Origin: Toxonevra muliebris
Lineage: Eukaryota > Arthropoda > Insecta > Diptera > Pallopteridae
DNA: 64,000 bases
Assembly: GCA_963691655.1 (NCBI GenBank)
Contig: OY829326.1
Span: 73,587,235 to 73,651,234 of the forward strand
Direction of reading: 5' to 3'
Positions within the stretch are counted from its first letter, which is position 1. Each line of letters opens with the position of its first letter. Positions 33,459 through 45,370 of the stretch are shown in pieces. The position numbers and the translations under genes are program-made. The notes under the pieces were generated by a model that was given only the letters and a program-made list of their open reading frames with translations, was not told where the DNA came from and searched no databases.

Positions 33459-34750
33459 AGAAGTGAGATCGAAAAAATCTTAACATATATAAAATTCAAT
33501 AATTTTTAAACGGTTGATCTTAGAGTTTTGATTTTTTTTTATTTAATTGATAATATTTTACAAATTACAGAAAAATATAACTTTTATAGTTCTAACCACT
33601 ATTTATGAATCCGTGGACCTTTTTTTGGTAAGCCTTCCATTAAAGATTTGATAGTTGTTTCAGACACCTTTTTGGAACAGTTTGCCCATCTCCTTTTAAA
33701 ATCTTCGATATTTTGGGACACCTTTTTGTGCCCTTTAAGTTGCTTTTCACAAGAGCCCAATATCTCTCCTCTAGCCTTAGCTCCGGACAATTTGGAGGAT
33801 TGGCCTCTCTGGTACAAAAACTATGTTATTACTTTGGTACCACTCCAGAGCTTTCTTGCCGTATGAATATGATGCCAAATCAGGCCAAAAATATGTGGAC
33901 ACATTGTGCTCTTTTATGAAAGGAAGAAGTCTTTTTTTCAAACATTCTTTGATGTATATTTCGGTATTTATAGAGCCCACTAACTCATGACAAATGACTT
34001 GCTTCTTTTGCCGCAACTGCATATAGCTTGCCATACCAGGAATATTTTAGGAAATTTTGTCTGCTTTTGGATTCTAAATTGTTCCTCGACATTTCCTCGA
34101 GCATCAGCAACATAACAATTTATATCCGAAAGCTGCGTAAAATCTGCCAGTACATACGTCTTTCTTTCGTCGTCCATTGTACAACATGAATACTTTTGTA
34201 TGAAATTCGATTTTAATTTCCGAGCCCTACTTTTGGCGTCTAAATTTTTTGCAGCATTCCGGTCTGGAACTTTTTGGACTTTGTATGTTTTCAAACCTGC
34301 ATTGGCTTTAACTTTTCGGACCAAATAGTCAGAGCACTGGGCTAACTGGGCAGCTTTTCTACCAGATGTGTTTGGAGATCTTTTCAATATACTTTCTATT
34401 TTCTTGGCTTTCCCAATATCATGTGGTCCTTGTTTTCTTCCCGAACCAGGTTTCCTATCGATGAAACTGTTTAATAACATTGGAAACAGTTTGACGGCAG
34501 ACCTTCAATTCTTTGGCCAATTTTTTATAGGATCAATTTGGATTTTTTTGAAAATTTTTAATAATTTTAAGACGTACCTTTTTTTCTTCACTCATTTTGA
34601 TCAAACTCACACTAAACCAACATGTTTGTCATTAAACATAAAAACTGACATATTTTTCAAAAATAACTAGATCAAAGAAATTTTTATATTTTACACCCAA
34701 AAAAAATTATTAGGTAAAACGTGTGTTAAGATTTTTTCAATCTCACTCCT
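33459..34750 (-). mobile_element. Complete but decayed Tc1/mariner element, 1292 bp
   Basis: The ends are inverted: agaagtgagatcgaaaaaat at 33459 and aggagtgagattgaaaaaat read inward from 34750, with two mismatches in 27, flanked by TA (33457-33458, 34751-34752). The transposase starts at ATG 34595 (MSEEKKVRLKIIKNF). It continues in shifted frames through RKPGSGRKQGPHD, CTMDDERKTYVLADF (first Asp block), a block with WPDLASYSYGKKALEW, and a C-terminal block with ERYWAL-like and NIEDFKRRWANCSKK words. At least three frameshifts or stops occur, so it is inactive. The MDDE..ADF and WPDLASY motifs place it in the Tc1/mariner superfamily; the exact family is not certain. Confidence 0.85.
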
Positions 34751-34863
34751 TATATGCAATCATTTTCTAAAAATCTGAATATTCTTTTTTTTATGAATTA
34801 AACACAACTTTTTTAGTTTTTTAAAAAAATTTATAGCTTTATTTATTTCTTAAATTATCGGGT

Positions 34864-35530
34864 TTAATCCAAACAACAATACAAAATGGTTGATAAGGTT
34901 CTAGCGTATGCCGCGTGTGTGTGCACATCATACTCGATCAAACAATTGCTCGGTGGCATTAGGCAGCCTTCACGTGCACCAAAAATTATATCGAATGTGG
35001 CTAATATTAACTTTATGGAGAACTTTGCATTTCTTCTTTGCCTCAAGGAAACCCACTGGTAGTTACTATGTAAGGAATTAAAGGCGGTACTGTAATCCAA
35101 GAAGACAAGATGAAGCACCGCCTGCTATTCAGCCAAATGGTATTAATATAGTCAGTACAGAACCGGATAGGTTTAAAACTAGTCTGTAGTTTTCTTAGGA
35201 CTATATATAATTTGATGTTTATGCTGATAATAATAGTTCAAGTGAGATTTTTCGAAGTAACGGTAAAAGCATTATTTCTCTGTATTTACGTCGATGACTT
35301 TGGTCATCGATTTGGATTGTCTGATCAGTCTTTTTGAAGACACTTTAAGTATTTCTGCCAAAATGTTGTCTAAGCTAGTGGACTGATTGTTCTTCACTGT
35401 GCTTATGGTGCCCTCGATTTGTACCATTTGTGGAGACCAAGACGTAATGGCATTGCCTGGGCTGTAGAGGGAGACGGTGTGAAATTCGGTAATTGAGTAG
35501 AAGTTAGATCTGAGTGATTGTTTCTGCAAA
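34864..35530 (-). pseudogene. LINE reverse transcriptase fragment
   Basis: In minus-strand order, the piece 35529-35272 reads TISTVKNNQSTSLDNILAEI, matching the (K..K..G.DNIPAE.LK) block at the start of LINE RT. The piece 35118-34864 reads LVFLDYSTAFNSLHSNYQWV, matching the block with the first catalytic Asp (FLDY.TAF). About 150 bp between them are out of frame. A non-LTR relic, family not assigned. Confidence 0.55.
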
Positions 35531-36461
35531 ATGATTCATGAAACGCTGTAATTGATCCCCAAATAACGTTAAGGGTTATATACACTTGTGTTGGCCGAAA
35601 AAATCGAAAACTTTTTATTGCATTTTCTCACAGTACATTCTCTTGAGAAAATATTCTCCAAATTTCATAGAGATCTAAGCATTAGAGCCAAAGTTACAGC
35701 TGTCAACAGCGCACTACCTCCAACCACCCACGACATGGTGCCAAGAGAAATCTAAAATACGTTTATGTTTTTTTTTTCAGTTCTTTAGCTATCATTCTCA
35801 CCGCAAGGGGTTATGAAAAAAGATGTTTCGGCACAATGACCGTGTCATCCCCAGTTGTTAAAATTTTTTGTTGAAAAAAATGTACCGCAAAAAATAATTA
35901 TGAAAATACCACCCTTAATAATTTGCCTAGCTTACCACTAATAAAACCAGCTTGTCATCGTTTATTTTCTGTAATTTCACAACGGATTTCATACAGGAAC
36001 CTGATGTATTTGGCTTCCTCTTCCCTTTGGGGTACTTTTTCTAAAAAAAATCGTTTAGCATTTCAAGTTTAAACTACAAAAAAAACTACCCATCAATTTG
36101 CAAATACAGCTACTAATAATGAATTACATTTTGCCGAAAATTAAGGGCGGCCAAAAGTAATTGGGATAAGAGTATGCTTGTTAGATTGCGAAAATGCTCC
36201 AGAAGGCTATGGTTAACACCATTTTGGATTTTAACGTCAAGTTTTTTCATGTTCAGACCCAAATACCCATAAGGGATAGAAATAATGAGTATCTTCTACG
36301 TAAGATTTTACTGTAAGATGTTAAACACATAAACATTCTCAGATGCAAAAATGATAACGATATCTTATGCCTTATTATACCCAGCATGTCCAGAAATAGG
36401 CAAACTTTAGGACCGTGTAAAAAAAAACACGTTAAGACTCAAAACGGAATTAGCCACAGCA

Positions 36462-37160
36462 GGGCCGTAGCCAGGATTTTTTTCGGGGGGGATTTTCATT
36501 CGACGAAAATATTCATATAAAATTTTTATGAAACTGATGTTTAAATACAATAAATTAAATACGATGATGCATTCTATGGACCCTATCAGACTAGGGAGAA
36601 AAGTGGATAAATGTCTTAAAGCTTAAGGAAAATTTGTTGTTTCCGAATTTTCTTAATCTTAACCCTAAAAAAATGGCCGAAAATTACAAAACAAATTCAC
36701 AGAATAATAAATTTAAATTTTTTCAAATAAATATTATTCAATGTGGATTCCAATATATTTTTTATCGTGAAAGACATAATTTCGATAACTTATTGACTTG
36801 CCATTACTGATAATGAACCTAACCTCAAAAAAATGATCAAAAATGCCAAAAATAGTTAGAGACTAATTTTTTTCAAATGATTATTAGTGGGAATTTGGGC
36901 CATTATCAATGATGAGGAGCCCGGATGAGGTTGGCATGTATTACATAAATTCGTGCAGTCACAGCATTGAAATCTTCCGAGTTGGGTGCTCTGAGCAATA
37001 ATGGGTTAAAGGATTAATTATATTTTAAGATTCAGAACTTTGAAGCTTATTCAATAACACTGTCCTGCATGGGTTTGGTGAATTGTTCCTAGTGTTTGCG
37101 AATGAATTTTTCATGCTGAACACGAACCTGAGGTCAAAAACTTCGTATTACGTCACGTTT
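36462..37160. repeat. Dispersed element with hAT-like end, copy 2
   Basis: Inverted relative to 11500-12050. It starts cagggccgtagccaggattt, a CAGGG-type terminus. The shared blocks run in reverse order through 37150 (catgctgaacacgaacctga, aacttcgtattacgtcacg). The other end is not identified. Non-coding. Confidence 0.6.
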
Positions 37161-38599
37161 TATAAAAATGAAGTTGAAACCCCTGAAAATACCCTTTTTG
37201 GCCATGTAGCACAACTTCGTACGATTTCAATTCAAATTTATAAAGTGAAAATCCCATTAATTTCATTGTACTTTTCTCTGAGTGTAGCTTACTCAAACTC
37301 AGATAAATGCGAACTTAAATTCCAAGGGCAAGGGTTCATTAGTAGGGGTTCATTATTCTCTTTAACAATTTATCCCTCTACTGTACTAACGCTTATCTGT
37401 TTATTTCACACCCATTACACTCCCACTAGTACATTTTTTCTTTCTCCCTTCCATATTTGAATTTATTCTTGACTAATTTGTATACTTTCAGCTTCTCTTT
37501 CTTCTGCTTCATAAACATAACGTCGTATATCATTTTGTAGTTAAATATGTCCCAACCCGTTTCACTATATAGTACATGGCATTTCTAAGCATACATTGAC
37601 CTCTTTATTGAGGTAGAAAGTAACAGCGTAGAAAATTTGCAAAGCTGAAAACCTTTTGTGAAAAGCTTTACAAATTTATTGCAAGGAAAACTTTCTAAAA
37701 CATGATTTCCCGAAACGAAGCGTTAGTGGTTCAACATTTAACTCAACCTCCTTTCACTACATCACCATCAGCATATCAGGTTATATTTGTGTTGTTGTAG
37801 TGATTGCGGCATACTACGTCGTACTATGACTAAGTTCTTCTGGAATTGTCTCAATGTTTATTCAATGTCAAATTTTTACCCTGAACTTTTAGTATACACC
37901 ATAACCAATACCACAACAACCAGCACACTCATATAAGTATATACTATATATGTATGTGTTTACATACTGTTTATATTCTATAATTTTGCAGAGCAGTGCT
38001 GTTGAGTTTTAGGGCGAGGAAACGAAGCAGGAAAACTCACCCTAATTTGGTATTTAATATTATTAAGCTTTTCTTGCGGCAGCGCCAGGCAAAAGATGTC
38101 AATGTTTCCGCACTGCTCCTACCCACAGCCCACGGTAGCTCCTCCACATGAGATACCAACCCACAACAAAGACAAGGAAAGCTACGAAAAGCGAAAACTT
38201 ACATATTTCCAACACGCGCCATTTATGCCATTCTCTTCCGTGTATTTGTGTGTGTATGTGTAGGTGTTGGAGAATTTTCAGCTCAGCTTGTTGTTTTCAT
38301 GCTAACGGTTTTTGCAAGTTTATTGGCATTGCCATTACCCTCCTGCTGTTGCTGCTTACTGACGCTGATTTCTTGCTGCTTGATATTTTTCCTTTTTCCT
38401 CCTTTGCATTTTTGTTATAATTTTCTTATTTTGTTTTCCTTTGTGTTTCACCCTCTGCAGCTGAGGCCAACTTCAAGGTTAACTTTATTTCCGTTTCCTG
38501 CTGCGTCATCTTTTCGCTGCTTGTATAATGCTCTTTTTTCTTCCCAATTTTTCCATCCGCTTTTCTCCCCATAGTTCATTATATGGTATAGTAGAACAC

Positions 38600-38780
38600 G
38601 AACGGGCAATGACATGTGCTGCCGTTGACGTCGGCGTTAACGTCGTTCGTTGTTTAGCGTTGGCGCTAGCCTATAACGGAAACTTCTAACCGCACTGACG
38701 CCATATTGTTTCAACTTTGCGGTACTCTGGTGGTATTAGCTTGGGCAAGAAAGATTCGCATCGCACCCCACGCTGCGTAT
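38600..38780. promoter_or_regulatory. Local CpG-rich patch
   Basis: About 180 bp (gacgtcggcgttaacgtcgt, gcgttggcgctagc) are richer in CpG than anything within several kb. In insects this could mark an exon, promoter or old repeat. No frame or core promoter is convincing. Confidence 0.2.
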
Positions 38781-39469
38781 TACGTAAGTTTGAGTCTGCC
38801 GAAGTGAAACAAAAAAGAAAAAGAAAAAGCATTCACTTTACTTTTAGAAGATGCTAAATTAAGGTTAAGTAAGGTTAAGTTATGTAAATGAAAAATGTGT
38901 TGTAGTTACAAAAGTTAACGCCATTTTAAAATTATGATTGTAATTCGTTCTTTAGATCAATGTTCTCTGGAAAGCCTAGCTTTTCTTAGTATTTGAGGCG
39001 CTTGATTACAAGAGAGAATTTCTTCTTGTAGCCAACGCTGGGCATGTACATTTGTGAATTGAGCGATAAATACTACTTCAACTTGAAACTTTTTATGAAA
39101 AGCTTTGAAAAATAGAGCCAGACCTATTCCATGGAGTAGAGTGACCTGTTAGTACTGAAACTAATTTAAGTGGCGGTAACTGTTCATGACGAAGGAAAAT
39201 CCTTAAAGTTTTTAGAACACATGGGTGAAAAGATATTTTCAAATTTAAAGTATTTTATAATTTACAGCCTGTTGAACGGAGCCGTCCGCCAGCTGCATGG
39301 TTTGTAATATTAAACTTTAATTTTATCTTCAACGGATGAGCCGATTCGAATGAATCTTTACGTAATTGGAAGGAAATTCACTTTTCTGGGCCGTCAGGAA
39401 ACGATTTTTGTCAAAAATTAATTCAGAAATAATTTGTTTTCGTCCGTTGAAGCAAAAAAAAAAAAAAAC

Positions 39470-39555
39470 TTGGAGTTTTTTCAAACGGCTGTCATTTTGT
39501 TGTCCAGGGATTTTTTCGAAAACAAAAAACGGTAAGGGTCCCCAAAACAGAATTG
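39470..39555. repeat. Dispersed repeat, partner of 9371-9480
   Basis: The minus strand reads cgttttttgttttcgaaaaa and tccctggacaacaaaatgac, the same words as at 9395-9460. Frames on both strands here are by-products. Confidence 0.6.
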
Positions 39556-39716
39556 ACTTCAAAGTTTTTAGTGTCGATGCTCTAATAAAACTTGCTTGAG
39601 TTCATTAGTAAAATAATGTATTAGTCCCAATATCACCAAAATTATGACTGAATGTTTGAATGTTTCCTATTCACTTCTGTAAGGTTAAAACAACAAAGAT
39701 TTGCTTGTATTGAAAC

Positions 39717-40142
39717 CAGGGCTTTGGAGCGGAGCGCGAAGCTGGATCAAGGAGCTATTGAGCACACTGTTTTTATCGGAGCTAGAGCTGGAGCAATCAA
39801 AATTTAACCGCTCAGCTGCTCCGATTAATAATTTTTCCGATTACCTATTGTTCGTTTACAATTCAGTGTTTTTGAACTCTTTATTGTCATTTTCATTGAA
39901 GTAATGAAAAAGGTAATTGAAATATTCCATTGCCAGTAATGGTTATGGTAAGAGTAATCATCATCTCCAAATTTGAAAAATGGGTGTTAGGGCAAATTAA
40001 GGTACATATGAATTTAATATAAAAAAAAAATATTTTTATTAGGAAAATTATATGTAGTTGGAGCGGAGCGGGAACTATACTTAAGAGGTTGGAGCAGAGC
40101 TGGAGCGGAGCAACACCAAAATTTGTCTGCTCGAAAGCCCTG
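39717..40142. mobile_element. 426-bp hAT MITE with perfect 8-bp TSD
   Basis: ATTGAAAC occurs immediately left (39709-39716) and right (40143-40150). The termini are cagggctttggagcgg and the inverse of cgaaagccctg, which is the CAGGG end type of hAT elements. GGAGC words are repeated many times close to both ends (ttggagcggagcg, gagctagagctggagc, ggagcagagctggagcggag), as expected for subterminal transposase-binding sites. The middle is AT-rich with no transposase. Confidence 0.9.
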
Positions 40143-41500
40143 ATTGAAACTACTGAAGCCTATCCCCCCGTTTATGTCCAACGACCGCCGTAAATTTGCT
40201 TTACATCTATTACGCATTGATTTACCCATCCAAATCAGGGAAATATGATAATGAACTGTTAAAATATGCAGACACAGTAAAATCTTGTAGCAGTTGCTGG
40301 CTTTAACCACCAACCTCAGTATAGATTCCATAATTTCGTAAACTTTAAGAAACATTTGCCAATAGATTCAAAATGAGTTGCGGAGTCCGTGCATTACACA
40401 AAATGTCTTTGTTATTTACGCCTTCTCTGCTATTATATTTTACGCCTGAATCATAAAGGGTGACAGAGACAGTCTTATTAACAATAGGGCATGAATAATA
40501 TTATTATTGTTGTTGGTGAATACACTGCGACCTATAAGATCTATTGTGCCCTTTCATAGAGTTACAGTACTTCCAACCACAACAGTTCAAGTACAAGTCC
40601 AACCTCAACTAGAAATTTAAGTATTGATTCCACTTTTTTGGAATAGGGCAAGGATAACAATCTTCACAAAGCTGAAATTTACTCGATATATGTGTTTCAA
40701 ATCATAGAGATTTGGAGAATAATGAGAACGCGAGAAATTAGCAAAATATGGAACAATCATAGACATAACATATATGCAATCAGTTCCGTTTCTTTCGGGC
40801 AATATTAACCTGGATCTATTCTTCCACTACTTGTAGTTTGTAAATCAAAGGCCGTACTTATTCCTTATTTACACCATAGCCAAAATTTAGGCTTACCAAA
40901 AACACATCGTTATTAGACCAGAGCATTTTCCAGACGAACAGCAGTCCTCACGAGGAACTGACTGGTTGATGTAAACATTTATATGGAAAGAAAAGTATCT
41001 TTAGCTTTCCAGGGACGGACAGAAAAGTGTCCTTTGCACCCAAATACACCTAATATAAAAGTATTTCGAGTTATGTGGGTCCCTACAAATGGATTCTTTT
41101 AGCCCCTGAAAATGTTTGCTCGTAAACTCAATAATTCGTTGAACTTTTCTATGAGGCTACGATTTAGAAAAATAAATTCAAACAAAATTATAGCAATCAG
41201 CAAAAAAATAACTTATTTTAGGGATTAAAAAGAATTGAAAAGAATTAACCGAAATCTCTTTTAGTTTTAGAGGAAGACATTTGCGACTAAAGCTAAAAAT
41301 TTTGATTGGTTTATGTTCCCATATAAACCAGAATTTTCATCTCAGAAACTGTTTGTGGTACGGTACTAAGATTGGTACGAAAGTAATATTTGTTCACTGC
41401 ATTCTGTGGAAAAAAATAGGGTGGGGTTGGAAAAGTGGGCGTGTACCACGCCTATACAAACCATATGCTTATTTCAGTATATCTCTAAAACCAAAGGACA

Positions 41501-41658
41501 TGTTCACATTGGCGCAAGCATGAACGTCTATCTGAAAGAGAAAGGTAGAAAAAATAGGTAGTTAGAAAAAGACAGGCAAGTTCCTATCTCTTTCTTACCA
41601 CCTATTTTTTCTACCTCTCTCTTTCAGACAGTCGTTCATGTTTACGCCAATGTAAACA
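41501..41658. mobile_element. Foldback hairpin with ~76-bp arms
   Basis: The left arm 41501-41576 (tgttcacattggcgcaagca...) is repeated inverted at 41583-41658 with about ten mismatches and a 6-base loop. The copied RNA would be a hairpin of about 150 bases. The sequence on both sides (41440-41500, 41720-41830) has accacgcc/cacctcccatatg words like those of the foldback at 16300-16900, so it may sit inside a larger decayed repeat. Confidence 0.7.
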
Positions 41659-42001
41659 GCCACATTCACAATATAGTACTGAAATTTCGTACAATGCCGT
41701 TGCTTGACAATGCCATACTACAGAAAAGTGGATTGGAAAGGGGGGTGTGGCACCTCCCATATGACCTCCATATTCATTATGAGATATCTCAAGAACTATT
41801 TGTTGTACGGTACATTTCTGGAACCATATATGTACTGTCTTGTACTGAAATTTTCTACAATGACTTTCTTAATACTTTTTTTTTTACTAATTTTACTACT
41901 TTTTTACTACATTTTTTAATGCCTTTTTTAAACTATTTTTTTACCACGTTTCTTTTTTACTACTATTTTCTATCTATTAATGATTTCAAATATTAGTAGC
42001 T

Positions 42002-42100
42002 TATATAGGATATTGAAAGTTTAAGAACTATCACTAAGATCACTGATGAGGAATTGTGGTGGATTCCGAAACGGCCGTCTGATTTGTCCGTCTCTATATA
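42002..42100 (+). ncRNA. Hammerhead ribozyme, copy A
   Basis: All conserved parts are present in order. The stem I 3' strand is AAGATCA (42036-42042) and the core is CTGATGA (42043-42049). Stem II is GGAAT/ATTCC (42050-42054, 42063-42067), followed by GAA (42068-42070). Stem III is ACGG/CCGT (42071-42078), C17 is at 42079 (GTC triplet), and the stem I 5' strand is TGATTT (42080-42085). An outer pair TATATAG/CTATATA (42002-42008, 42094-42100) could extend stem I. The layout is type I with a very short, self-complementary stem III, as reported for Penelope-like and retrozyme hammerheads, which often work as dimers. Self-cleavage after 42079 is predicted, not shown. Confidence 0.75.
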
Positions 42101-42479
42101 CATTGTTGTTGTGATGACTACATTTGTTCATTAACATGTTTATATATAACTTCAAATAACGAAATTGATATGAACTTAAGTCATGACTTTGAAAATTAAC
42201 CTCTAGATTTAATTTTCATAGTATCCTAAATACCATCAAAAGTTTTCAAGTTGTTTTTTAGATGACGCTGAAACCAAAATTTCAAAATTAATACTACAGC
42301 ACTCCACTGTGACAAGAAAAGTGCCTGGAATTTCGGTATTCGAAATACAAGGATAACCGAGATTGTACCATCTGGTTCAAGGTATTTTGGTATTTTTTTG
42401 CGATAAAATTATGCATTACGCAAACTTTGTCAGCGGACCGGGCAGCGGAGCCCAAATAATATTGAATAAAAACCCCGAA

Positions 42480-42855
42480 GAGAAGGTTCGAAAAGAAGTG
42501 TTAAGAAACTTTAACTTCTTAGACACTTCTAGCCAGGTCTGTATCCTCCACAATTCTCCCTTTGGTGTGAATAAAGCTCCTGGTCACTTTCAATGCATCT
42601 GGCTAGAGCAAGGCTTCGCTTTCTATACTAATTGATCTGATTGAGATTTCAAATAATGATTGCAAGAAACTGTTCTTATAGCTAATCCTCACAATGCAAA
42701 CGTAAATTAGTCCCAACTTTGATTAGAATGTGGCAAATGCCTCCATAGAACTAATTGTATGTTCTATCAACCTAGCTACCAACCTGAATCATAACTACAT
42801 AAAAATATTGCGTAGTCTTTGAAGGTTACGCTATCTTAATGACGTAATTGTAATA
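42480..42855 (+). pseudogene. Possible LTR-retrotransposon RT scrap
   Basis: Frame pieces read SPFGVNKAPGHFQCIW (compare the PFGL..AP..FQ block of Ty3/gypsy reverse transcriptase) and, at about 42815-42855, RLRYLNDVIVIKR (compare YLDD(V/I)). The distance between them is about twice normal and the first catalytic Asp of YxDD is Asn. If real, it is a dead relic. Confidence 0.35.
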
Positions 42856-42879
42856 AAAAGGTATGTACATACTCATATG

Positions 42880-45270
42880 TACTTGTAGCTCTCTTTTCTC
42901 TTAATTAACTTTTTTAATATTGCCAGTAGTTTAAATAATTGAATGAACAAAACGTAGGTATATAAAAAACTGGTAGGCACATTTATTTTATGGATAATAA
43001 TCTCGAACGCGCCATAAAATGGCAGCAGTAACGCCTTCCCTTCTATCATAAAAAACTTGTAAGCCACATGGGATATTTACCGTGTAGCAATTCACAGATA
43101 TGACGCACTTAGTTGTTGTTGATTTTACTTCAGAAAAGAAAGTGTCAAAGCGTCACAACAGGTTAAGTAAATATAGAATAGTGCGTGCACGTTCGACTTA
43201 ATAAATGGCGGTTTCTTTTTCAAGTGGCAGTATAGAATTTACCTGAAAACGTAATAATTTAAATGCCTAGAAGTATACAATGCAATCAAATTTATGTTGA
43301 CGAGCATGGAGAAAGAAATAAAAGAGAGAGAGAGAGATGTAGAAAGAAGTAGAAAAGGAAAAAGAAGTACACGAAACCGTATTGAGGCAGGCGACCTCAA
43401 GCAATGACAACAGTCAACAAACTTTCACACGAGGTAATGTAATGTACAGAATGTGGGTAGAAGTTATAGCGGTGAGGGCGCTTTTAAAAGCTTTTCGCTA
43501 CTAGAGGTTTTATTGGCGCTCAAAACAGAGAAAGTTAGAGAGAAAGAAAGAAAGAAATATAGAAAAAAGAGACATTGAGAGAGAGAGAGAGAGAAGCTAC
43601 CAACAAGAAACTTGTTTGATAAAGGAATGAAATAAAAAAGAAGAGATTATCATCTACAAAAAACTTGTTTGAAAAAGTTATGAAATAACTAGCTGTATTC
43701 AATTTCTCTCTTAAACAAAAAAAGCTTTCAAAGCGCACGCTGTTTCTCTCTCAAGCACACTCACATTCAAAAGTCTTTAACCCCATCTACTAAAATATCC
43801 TTGTTGGATATCAAGGTTGAATTGGCGATAACACTACAACTGGTTAGTAAACTTTCGAACTCTCCCCCTCTCTCCTATATTCGCTCTTTCTTTATTTCTC
43901 TCATCTCTATATTAACTCTCCACTCACACTCTCACATGAACCTACGCCATTTATTTACTCTCTCATTTACAGCAACTCGTTTGCTTTAATCTCAGCAACA
44001 ACAACTACTGCTCTACCACAATGTGGAAAAGAAAGCCTCCCTCGACGTAACAACGCAAAAATTTTCCATAGTCTTTGCGTAGGCGCAAAATCAAGGACTC
44101 TTTCGTTGTACATGTATGTTGTTGGCGTGCATGCTAACCTGACAAGGTTATTTTATTATTTTACTCACTTGATAGCTAGAGCGCGTGTGGTAAATGCCGG
44201 GTATACATATGCATAGCTAAATGCTATTTGCTATCTTTTTCCAATGCATGCAGCAGCAGCAGCAAATCGACTTTATATGACCCTCTCTTTTACGCCAGTT
44301 AAAGTTCAAGGTTAAATTTGAAGGATTTTTCGTTTTGACATTGCTCGCTTCTGCACTTTTATACACACGCATACATAAATACGTTCATATTAATTTTTGC
44401 TTTCAGAAAGGGGGAGCAGAGTGTGAGAAAGAAAGAGAGAAAGAGCGAGAGTTTTTACTGCTACTGTTTTATGCATATTTCGTAGGGAGTTTTGAATTAT
44501 CGCCATTTTTCATTGAAGCGTATCTCTCATACACCTGCCGCCGCAGCTACTGCAACCACTGCTGCTTCTGCTATCGCTGGCTCTACCACCGCTGCTATAG
44601 TTGTTGTGTTTTTCTAAGAAGGGACCTTAATTATTACCTCTCTGAAAATTTAATATTTGTAGCAGCTTCTATGTTTGGCCTTGAGCAAAGTATTTTATTA
44701 TCTTTCCTCCGATTTTGTATTTCTGTTTTTTTTTTTTTTTGTTGGTCTGATTTTTCCCACTGAAAGGAGCTGCTTCGTAGTTATTTGCGATGTTGGCGTT
44801 GGTGTTGATTATGAAGAGGCGCGTGACTTTGATTTGATTTTTAAATGATACTCCACATTATACCACAATTAGGTACACACATAACAACTTGATGGAGTTG
44901 TTCGAATATTGCACAGAGATATTAAAGGTCAACTAAAGGGCATATATATTGTGTTCGTATTTATGTGTAAGTCTTCTGTTTTTTGGGAGCAATGGAGATT
45001 TTACAAGTTTTCAACGCAATTAATTAATTTCTACGATATCAGAGTTTAATTTTTAGATGTTAGTTTTTGCAGACGTGATCTAAAACCAAGCGATAATTCT
45101 GGTATTTATCTATTTCAATGTAATACTATATATTTATTCTCAGTATATACCTCTACATTATAATAGATTCTCTCAACCAACGGGATTTACATACATCAGT
45201 TGCCAGACTATATAAATTCCCACGGCTGGAGAAAATTCTACATTGGTTCTCTCGAGTAATTCCTACTCTC
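42880..45270. other. Non-coding stretch with GA-rich microsatellites
   Basis: There are (ga)n runs at 43323-43337 and 43577-43592 and a CTGC/TACTGC trinucleotide-like patch at 44540-44600. No frame looks like a gene: the 142-codon frame at 44335 is Cys/Tyr/Phe-rich because it reads through simple repeats. Confidence 0.5.
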
Positions 45271-45370
45271 AATGTACAACAGTTGAAAAACTATCACGCC
45301 CCGCGATATCTTTGTGTTTTTTTCATTTATAAAGCTCCTACGGAAATCGTACATTCTACTACGAGCTGGA

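Noticed and set aside
38148..38574. Leu/Cys-rich frames as a membrane protein gene
   Set aside because: Overlapping frames of similar length in two phases and CT-rich DNA indicate composition bias; no start context or splice sites.
44335..44763. 142-codon + frame with many Cys
   Set aside because: The Cys/Tyr run reads through a ctgc/accact simple-repeat patch; not a zinc-finger spacing.
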